Assembly: GCA_008125075.1 (NCBI GenBank)
Contig: VLTH01000002.1
Span: 369,928-420,841, forward strand
DNA: 50,914 nt
Reading direction: 5' to 3'
Source: Acetivibrio alkalicellulosi
GTDB lineage: Bacteria > Bacillota > Clostridia > Acetivibrionales > Acetivibrionaceae
In this document: piece after piece, positions 44,795-50,914 of the stretch
Layout of the letters: each line of letters begins with the position of its first letter
How positions within the stretch are numbered: the stretch's first letter is position 1
Program-made: the position numbers and the translations under genes
Notes under the pieces: generated by a model
Told to the model about the DNA's origin: nothing
What the model saw: only the letters and a program-made list of their open reading frames with translations
The model's database searches: none

Positions 44795-45694
44795 ATGAAT
44801 ACAGAAAAAGATCAAAACATATGTGATGATAATTTTATAATGCTTCCAACAGTAGACTTTGTATTTAAACTTTTATTTGGAGATGTGAAGAACAAGGGAC
44901 GCTTAATTTCTCTTCTTAGTACAATATTAAAGATACCAAATGAAGAGTTTGAAGGACTTGAGATAATAAATTCAGAATTACCTAAATTATTTGAAGATGA
45001 CAAAAAAGGCATACTAGATGTTAGAGCAAAAATGAAAAATAAAAAGCAGATAAATATAGAGATTCAGGTATTACCATCCATATATATGGCTGAAAGAACT
45101 TTGTATTATTGGGGAAAGATGTATACAACACAAGCAAAAGCAGGAGACACTTTTGATGTATTAAAAAAATGCATTACAATAAATATTGTAGATTATGATT
45201 TTTTACCTGTTAATAAAATGCATACATGTTATCACTTAAAAGAAGATGATACTGGACACTTGCTAACAGATGTAATTGAAGTACATTTTTGTGAACTAAA
45301 AAAGTTACGAGATAGAAAAGATATTATTGATGCTAGTGATCCATTAGTAGAATGGATGAGTTTTATAGGTGCAAAGACGAAAGGAGAGATGGAAATGATT
45401 GCACAAAAAAATGAAGTTATAAAGGATACATTTAATTATCTACAAATAATAAGTAAAGATGAACAGAATAGACTTGCTTACGAGTCAAGGCAGATTGCCA
45501 TTATGGATCAGAAAACCAGAGAAAAAGAAGCCGAAAAGAAAGGTAAGATAGAAGGTAAAATAGAAGGTAAGATAGAAGGTAAAATAGAAGGTAAAATAGA
45601 AGTTGCTAAAAGTATGATTAATGAAGGAATGGAGATTGCTATAATAGCAAAATTTACAGGTCTTACAATTAAGGAAATAGAAGATTTGAAATGA
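44795..45694 (+). CDS. Rpn-family PD-(D/E)XK nuclease/putative transposase
   Basis: A 299-residue protein of the second Rpn/PDDEXK_2 branch: LPTVDFVFKLLFGDVKNKGRLISLL, then D in GILDVRAKM and EIQ in INIEIQV (D...E-x-Q variant of the nuclease site, common in this branch), and YMAERTLYYWGKMYTTQ. A basic/acidic KGKIEGKIEG repeat (about 250-268) leads to a short helix-turn-helix-like end (MEIAIIAKFTGLTIKEIEDL). Followed immediately by a terminator. Such genes are often multi-copy in clostridia. Confidence 0.88.
   Translation: MNTEKDQNICDDNFIMLPTVDFVFKLLFGDVKNKGRLISLLSTILKIPNEEFEGLEIINSELPKLFEDDKKGILDVRAKMKNKKQINIEIQVLPSIYMAERTLYYWGKMYTTQAKAGDTFDVLKKCITINIVDYDFLPVNKMHTCYHLKEDDTGHLLTDVIEVHFCELKKLRDRKDIIDASDPLVEWMSFIGAKTKGEMEMIAQKNEVIKDTFNYLQIISKDEQNRLAYESRQIAIMDQKTREKEAEKKGKIEGKIEGKIEGKIEGKIEVAKSMINEGMEIAIIAKFTGLTIKEIEDLK
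45542..45601 (+). repeat. 12-bp tandem repeat in the second Rpn gene
   Basis: Five units of GGTAARATAGAA encode GKIE repeats. The unit length keeps the frame, so copy number may vary. Confidence 0.85.
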
Positions 45695-45696
45695 TG

Positions 45697-45734
45697 CCAA
45701 GCAAGTGGTGTGAGTTCTTGCTTGGTTTCTTTTT
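45697..45734 (+). terminator. Intrinsic terminator of the second Rpn gene
   Basis: CCAAGCAAG (45697-45705) and CTTGCTTGG (45717-45725) form a perfect 9-bp stem followed by TTTCTTTTT. Confidence 0.8.
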
Positions 45735-45783
45735 ATGAAGATGACAAAAAGGCATACTGGAAGAGAAAAAAATTAAAAATAAA
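45735..45783 (+). repeat. Degenerate copy of an Rpn gene segment
   Basis: The bases from 45735 (GAAGATGACAAAAAGGCATA and onward) repeat about 44991-45046 of the adjacent nuclease gene with deletions. They lie between two terminator hairpins, so the downstream hairpin may mark the end of an older, deleted copy of the gene. Confidence 0.65.
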
Positions 45784-45784
45784 G

Positions 45785-45824
45785 ATAACTCCGAATACTT
45801 GGAAAATATTCTGAGTTATTTTTG
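45785..45824 (+). terminator. Second intrinsic terminator
   Basis: ATAACTCCGAATA (45785-45797) pairs with TATTCTGAGTTAT (45807-45819), one mismatch, with a T-run at the end. Confidence 0.65.
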
Positions 45825-45906
45825 AAATTAATTCTATTAATTTGAGAATATAGAAGAATTTTTAAAATAGACAACAAGAAGTTTTGAACATATATTTGAA
45901 ATAATA

Positions 45907-45951
45907 ATTGTGGTCATGATTTGTATAATCATGACCACAATTTCTATTTTA
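45907..45951 (+). terminator. Strong hairpin, terminator-like
   Basis: ATTGTGGTCATGATT (45907-45921) and AATCATGACCACAAT (45927-45941) are perfect 15-bp arms around five bases, followed by TTTCTATTTT. Three successive hairpins isolate the Rpn gene from the dockerin-RHS gene. Confidence 0.75.
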
Positions 45952-46093
45952 ACGAAAAAACAGTAATCTATTTAATAAACCAAATTCATTAGAAATTATG
46001 AAAAAATTTCTTGATTTTTTGAAAATGTTATAATAAAATGTAAAAATGTGATGGTATAAACACTAATTTAAAATTAAAGGGGAGTATATCAAA

Positions 46094-49000
46094 ATGAAAA
46101 AAATCTCTAAAAGCATTCTATTAGCATGCGTTTTTTTAGCAATGTCATTAACTATTTTAGCAGGATTAAATTTAACTGAAATAAATGCAAATACCAATGA
46201 TGAAGAATTTATTTATGGTGATGTAAATGGCGACGGCAGATTCAACAGTTCAGATATTATTTTAGTACGACGATACTTACTTGAGATTATAAAAGAATTT
46301 CCCTCGCCTAATGGGCTTAAAGCAGCTGATGTTAACGGAGATGGAGTAATCAACAGTATTGATTATGTGCTCTTAAGAAGACGTATCTTAGAAATTATAA
46401 ATGTTTTTCCTGTAGAAAATATAGATCCAACACCGATACCTTCGGATACAGAACCTCCAACAGTGCCTCAAAATGTAAGACTTATATCAAGAACAGATAC
46501 AACTGCAACTCTTACATGGGATCCTTCAACTGACAATGTAGGTGTAGTTGGATATAATGTCTATTTTGGCTCATCAAAATTAGCAACAACAGAAGATACA
46601 ACATGTATATTAACAGACTTGCTACCAGATAGAGGTTACCTAATTAGTGTAACTGCATTTGACAGAGCAGGCAATGAGTCAGATCAAAGTGAATATGTAA
46701 GGGTAAATACTTTAGCTGAGTCCCCAACACCAGTAGGTTTTATTCAAGTGGAAGCAGGCTATAATCACTCGGTGGGTTTAAAGGAAGATGGAACGGTATG
46801 GGCATGGGGATATCAATTAATTGATGGAGTTTCAGTGGAGAGTACTGTTCCTGTGCAAGTAATTGAATTGACAGATGTAATATCAATATCTGTTGGTCGT
46901 TTTCACACTTTAGCTTTAAAGAAAGATGGTACTGTTTGGGCATGGGGCGAAAACAATTATGGACAATTAGGGACTGGAAATACTGAAAACAGTTTAAAGC
47001 CTGTAAAAATTGAGGGTTTGCCTAATATACGACTTATTGCATCTTGTGATTCTGACTCTCTTGCAATAAGTGACGATAATTCTGTTTGGGTTTGGGGTTA
47101 CTTTAATACTTCAAATAAACCAAAATACATTACTGACGTTTCAGAGGTTACTAAAGTTGTTATGTATCGTACTCGTATGATATTTCTTAAAAATGATGGG
47201 TCTGTTGTTTGGATAACTAGAGATGTAAGTGAATATGTAAAAAGACATATAATGATAGATAACATCATAGATATTACCACATATGCAAATACCTCGTTAG
47301 CAGTTAAAAATGAGGGTTCTGTATGGGATTTGGGAACTTTGAATGTAATTCCAGAGTTGAAAGATATTGCAGCAGTATCGGCTGGATCTGCTTGTATATT
47401 AGCTTTAGATAAGCATGGTTATGTTTGGGTTTGGGAACGATCAAAAACGCCAGAAAAAATAATAGGAGTGTCAGATGTTAAACATATTCATGCAGGGAAA
47501 TTATTACATTACTTAGTAATAAAAAGAGATGGCTCTGTTTGGGGAGGAGGAGCAAATCATTTAGGACATATAGGAAATGGGATTAGCTCCCGTTTTAACA
47601 TTCCAAGTATTAATCAAATAATCTCTGGTACTATAAATGTTTCATCATCTAAACGTGAAGATGATAAATTCTATATGGCATTAAAAGAAGATGGAACAGT
47701 TTGGGCGTGGGGAAGGCGGAATAATAATGGTCAATTAGGAGACCGTAAAATACAAAACACAGAAATACCTGAAAAAATATATGGTATTTCAGAAGTAAAA
47801 GACATAGATGTTGGCAATTACCATAGTGTAGCATTAAAAGAAGACGGAACAGTGTGGGCGTGGGGATTAAACGATAGAGGACAATTAGGTAATAATACTA
47901 CAGTTCAAAGTTCTAAACCAGTACAAGTTGTAACTTTAAATAATATTAAGGGGATAGCGGCGGGAAGTTATCATTCTATAGCATTAAGAGAAGATGGGAC
48001 AGTCTGGACATGGGGATATAATCATTTTGGTCAATTAGGGACTGGAAACACAAATAACAGTACAGTACCTAGACAAATATCCGAATTAAAAGATATAATT
48101 TTTGTAACGGCACACAAACATCAAACTATAGCATTAGGGAAAGATGGTTCTATATGGGTGTGTGGTGAGTATCAAGGAAATAAAATTACTACGCCAATAA
48201 AAGGAACAAACCTTTTAGGTGCAAAAATGATATTTTGGGAGAATAATTTTAAAATAGCATTAAAAGAAGATGGAACTGTCTGGGCTTGGGGTGATAATAA
48301 GTATGGACAGTTAGGAGATGGAACAAACATTGATAGTAATTCACCAGTTCAAGTAAAAGGATTAACCAATATTAAAGAAATATTTGCTGGAAGCAATTAC
48401 GCACTTGCATTAAAGGAAGATGGCACAATATGGGCTTGGGGAAGCAATAGATTTGGACAGTTGAATAATGGAACATATTTAGAAAGTAATATCCCTGTAA
48501 GGTCAATCGGAGTCAATTATATAAGTATTTGTGATTCAAATTTAGTAAAACAAGACGGAGCCATATTTTTTTCTGGAAAAACAGATCCTAGAAGCAATGT
48601 CCCCTACTTAACTCCCGTCAAAGCACGTGACATAGACAACACAGGAATTAGATACCTTCTTGCTAATAACGAAATTGTTGAAGGCTTTACAGAGGACATG
48701 TACCACTTCCCTCTAATGGTGCCTTTTGGTACTCTGCCTAAAATTGATGCACGTACATATCATCCTGATGCAACTATAGAAATAACACAGGCAACATCTT
48801 TCCCAGGGACTGCAACAATTGAAGTAACAGCTCCTGATGGTCATACAAAGAAAACATACACTATAGACATCTACCCTCCTTCTTATGCCAACCTTAGGTT
48901 AAACTATACATACGGTATAAATGGAACAGGGGCATCTGGTAACTTCTCACGTACTTATACTGATATGACAGCAAAAGCACCAGGATTTGAACTGGTATTT

Positions 49001-50914
49001 AGCAGGACGTACAACTCAACAGATAATCGTGTTGGACCTATGGGAAGAGGATGGACATTTGGATTTGAATCTCGCATAGAAAACTCTGAGTATGAAGATG
49101 TAAAAAAAGTTACATTACCAGATGGAAGCATTATGCTTTTTAAATGGGACGGCTCAAAATATATAGCAGAAAATTCAAGAGCAGAGTTGTATAAAAGCTC
49201 AATCTTTGGTACTGAAACACACTTACTGATTACAAAAGACCAATACTATTATGAATTTAATGAGCATGGATTCTTGACAGAAATGCGAGACAGGCATGGA
49301 AATAAAGTAGATATTAGAGTTGATTCATCAGGTAGAGTTTCACAAGTAACCGATCAGGCTGGAAAAGTATACAATATAGTTTATGAAGGCGGTTTTATTA
49401 GACGAATAGAAGATGTAAGTGGTGGTAGAACAGTTACATATGAATATACTAGTGGAAGACTTAGGAAGGTAACAGATTCAGAAGGAATAGATACATATTA
49501 CAGATATAGCCAATATGCATTTGACTTTGCTGTTGGATCTGTATTTGTTCTAAGTGAAGTACAGGACCATAATGAAAATACAATAGAAAAAATAGATTAC
49601 TATTTAGATGGTGAGCATGTAGGAAAGGTGGAAAGAAGAACAGATAGTCATGGCAATACCTTTAGATATGAATACTATCCACAATGGGGATACAATAGAA
49701 TCTATGATAAAAACAATAATCTGACAATAAAATGGTATGATGAAAGATATAGCTATTCTAAATCATCTGATGAGGTAGGTTGTATTACTATCGACTATTA
49801 CAAAGAAGATGGAGAAAATAAATATAATGAAGAAAAAACAATAAAAGATAGAAATGGTAATACTACAACTTATGAAAGAGACAATAGAGGTAATATTACT
49901 AAAATAATTAATCCTGATAAAAGTGAAAAGAATTTTAGATACAATTCATCAAATGATATTATTTTTCAGGAAGATGAAGAGGGCAACAAAACATATTTTG
50001 TTTATCAAAGTGGTAGACTAATGCACAAAATTGAAACAATTGATAATTCTATGGAGTATAAAGATGAGCCGATTAACAACAGTTTGCGTGAAAAATTTGC
50101 TATAACTTCATATGAATACTACACCAACGAAGAAAGTGCTTTATTAGGATATAAGGCTAAAAATCTTGTGAGGAGCATTACTGACCCTGTAGGAGCAATA
50201 ACAAGATATACTTACTATCCTGATGGAAATATAAAAACAGTAACAAATCCTGAGACAAACTTTGTTACTACCTATGAATACAATTCTTTTGGTCTTGTAA
50301 CAGCTGAAATATCAGCATCAGGAAATAGAACGGAGTACATATATGATAATAACGGCAATTTATTAATGGAAAAAATCATAAACCCTGATGATCCATCAAA
50401 AAGCAGTATTACAAGAATGGTTTATGATAATGCAGGAAGATTAGTACAGATTATACCTCCAAATCTATATAATCCTGAGCTAGATAATCTTTATACCAGA
50501 AGATATGCTGATAATTCAGTAGGTACAAGGTATAGATATAATTCAAAAGGTCAGGTTGAATCTGTTACAGATCCAGAAAACAATGTGACCAAATATACCT
50601 ATGATATTTATGGAAATGTTGAAACAGAAGAGAAGCCAAATGGAGCAGTATATAAATATGACTATGATGCTATTAATAGAATGGTAAAATTATCATTTAA
50701 AGATAGAGCATCTTTAAGCTCATATACTGTTCTTGAAGAATACAAATATACATCTGACAACAATCCTATAAAAGAAACAACTAGGCATCTAAGTAATAAT
50801 GAAACGGCTCAAATATTAGATACTTTTGATTATGCACAAAGACATATAAGAAGGGATAATCCTTCGGACATAAACAACGTAGCATCATTTACCTCTACAC
50901 AATACTATGGAAAT
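46094..50914 (+). CDS. Secreted dockerin-FN3-RCC1-RHS giant protein (partial, continues past the window)
   Basis: The frame is open from ATG 46094 (AAAGGGGAG 9 nt upstream) to the window edge, 1607 codons without a stop. Order: signal peptide (1-33), a complete type I dockerin (about 42-103, repeats DVNGDGRFNSSDIILVRRY and DVNGDGVINSIDYVLLRRR), a PTPIP linker, FN3 domain (about 117-208), about ten RCC1-type propeller repeats (about 216-812; unit H..ALKEDGTVWAWG.N..GQLG), a bacterial Ig/cadherin-like segment (about 855-925), then DUF6531-like NYTYG...FSRTYNS..N..GPMGRGWTF and RHS/YD repeats from about 1000 on. RHS proteins fold into shells that often carry a C-terminal toxin; the end is not visible here. 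A dockerin implies cell-surface display on a cohesin scaffold. Confidence 0.9.
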   Translation, partial: MKKISKSILLACVFLAMSLTILAGLNLTEINANTNDEEFIYGDVNGDGRFNSSDIILVRRYLLEIIKEFPSPNGLKAADVNGDGVINSIDYVLLRRRILEIINVFPVENIDPTPIPSDTEPPTVPQNVRLISRTDTTATLTWDPSTDNVGVVGYNVYFGSSKLATTEDTTCILTDLLPDRGYLISVTAFDRAGNESDQSEYVRVNTLAESPTPVGFIQVEAGYNHSVGLKEDGTVWAWGYQLIDGVSVESTVPVQVIELTDVISISVGRFHTLALKKDGTVWAWGENNYGQLGTGNTENSLKPVKIEGLPNIRLIASCDSDSLAISDDNSVWVWGYFNTSNKPKYITDVSEVTKVVMYRTRMIFLKNDGSVVWITRDVSEYVKRHIMIDNIIDITTYANTSLAVKNEGSVWDLGTLNVIPELKDIAAVSAGSACILALDKHGYVWVWERSKTPEKIIGVSDVKHIHAGKLLHYLVIKRDGSVWGGGANHLGHIGNGISSRFNIPSINQIISGTINVSSSKREDDKFYMALKEDGTVWAWGRRNNNGQLGDRKIQNTEIPEKIYGISEVKDIDVGNYHSVALKEDGTVWAWGLNDRGQLGNNTTVQSSKPVQVVTLNNIKGIAAGSYHSIALREDGTVWTWGYNHFGQLGTGNTNNSTVPRQISELKDIIFVTAHKHQTIALGKDGSIWVCGEYQGNKITTPIKGTNLLGAKMIFWENNFKIALKEDGTVWAWGDNKYGQLGDGTNIDSNSPVQVKGLTNIKEIFAGSNYALALKEDGTIWAWGSNRFGQLNNGTYLESNIPVRSIGVNYISICDSNLVKQDGAIFFSGKTDPRSNVPYLTPVKARDIDNTGIRYLLANNEIVEGFTEDMYHFPLMVPFGTLPKIDARTYHPDATIEITQATSFPGTATIEVTAPDGHTKKTYTIDIYPPSYANLRLNYTYGINGTGASGNFSRTYTDMTAKAPGFELVFSRTYNSTDNRVGPMGRGWTFGFESRIENSEYEDVKKVTLPDGSIMLFKWDGSKYIAENSRAELYKSSIFGTETHLLITKDQYYYEFNEHGFLTEMRDRHGNKVDIRVDSSGRVSQVTDQAGKVYNIVYEGGFIRRIEDVSGGRTVTYEYTSGRLRKVTDSEGIDTYYRYSQYAFDFAVGSVFVLSEVQDHNENTIEKIDYYLDGEHVGKVERRTDSHGNTFRYEYYPQWGYNRIYDKNNNLTIKWYDERYSYSKSSDEVGCITIDYYKEDGENKYNEEKTIKDRNGNTTTYERDNRGNITKIINPDKSEKNFRYNSSNDIIFQEDEEGNKTYFVYQSGRLMHKIETIDNSMEYKDEPINNSLREKFAITSYEYYTNEESALLGYKAKNLVRSITDPVGAITRYTYYPDGNIKTVTNPETNFVTTYEYNSFGLVTAEISASGNRTEYIYDNNGNLLMEKIINPDDPSKSSITRMVYDNAGRLVQIIPPNLYNPELDNLYTRRYADNSVGTRYRYNSKGQVESVTDPENNVTKYTYDIYGNVETEEKPNGAVYKYDYDAINRMVKLSFKDRASLSSYTVLEEYKYTSDNNPIKETTRHLSNNETAQILDTFDYAQRHIRRDNPSDINNVASFTSTQYYGN

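Overview
The window is AT-rich (roughly 30% G+C by eye) with strong GGAGG-type ribosome binding sites, ATG/GTG/TTG starts and many paralogous clostridial families. Three loci encode type I dockerin sequence and one is a SigI/RsgI-type sigma/anti-sigma pair. Together these point to a cellulosome-forming anaerobic clostridium (Acetivibrio / Ruminiclostridium / Pseudobacteroides-like); the species cannot be fixed from sequence reading alone. I saw no rRNA, tRNA or CRISPR array.

Layout. 1-2.3 kb: debris (IS66-type orf remnant, broken polyprenyl synthase) around a TIGR04076 protein, a small possible SUKH-like protein and a DUF445 protein. 2.5-5.6 kb: MocR-type regulator plus a paralogous aminotransferase, with a promoter and a start-site palindrome upstream. 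5.6-8.2 kb: accessory SecA-like ATPase with a C-terminal membrane helix and, one frame away across an A7 run, a dockerin half-module. 8.4-11.7 kb: small membrane proteins, a short conserved-looking soluble protein and a polytopic transporter-like protein. 12.1-17.7 kb: secreted LRR-dockerin-Ig-like protein, then sigI-rsgI. 18.2-22.3 kb: a 1356-residue DUF2062-GH18-deacetylase-GT2 fusion, followed by a scrambled duplication built from pieces of a downstream kinase gene and of rsgI. 22.9-26.8 kb: membrane protein and an ErcA/ErcS-like pair. 27-34.5 kb: chorismate mutase-DAHP synthase, haloalkane-dehalogenase-like hydrolase, AsnC/Lrp remnant, anchored unknown protein, MurJ, and a chemoreceptor-like protein fused to a sugar-binding domain. 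34.8-42.2 kb: a tight seven-gene operon with a methyltransferase, three cobalamin-type radical SAM proteins, two GNAT/FemAB-like transferases and a membrane protein. 42.3-45.7 kb: ZIP transporter and two divergent Rpn-type PD-(D/E)XK proteins. 46.1 kb to the right edge: a giant secreted dockerin-FN3-RCC1-RHS protein that runs out of the window.

How it fits together. The dockerin genes, the SigI/RsgI pair, the glycan synthase/hydrolase fusion and MurJ all concern the cell surface. The most unusual candidates are a dockerin placed on an RHS/polymorphic-toxin-like protein, a SecA that may be joined to a dockerin by frameshifting or an indel, and the uncharacterised triple radical SAM operon.

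Two families of structured intergenic repeats (A: three hairpins, about 110 nt; B: two hairpins, about 113 nt) occur at several places, twice right at the stop codon of a gene. Start codons were moved downstream from the longest reading frame wherever a ribosome binding site clearly favoured an internal start; these cases are stated in the entries.
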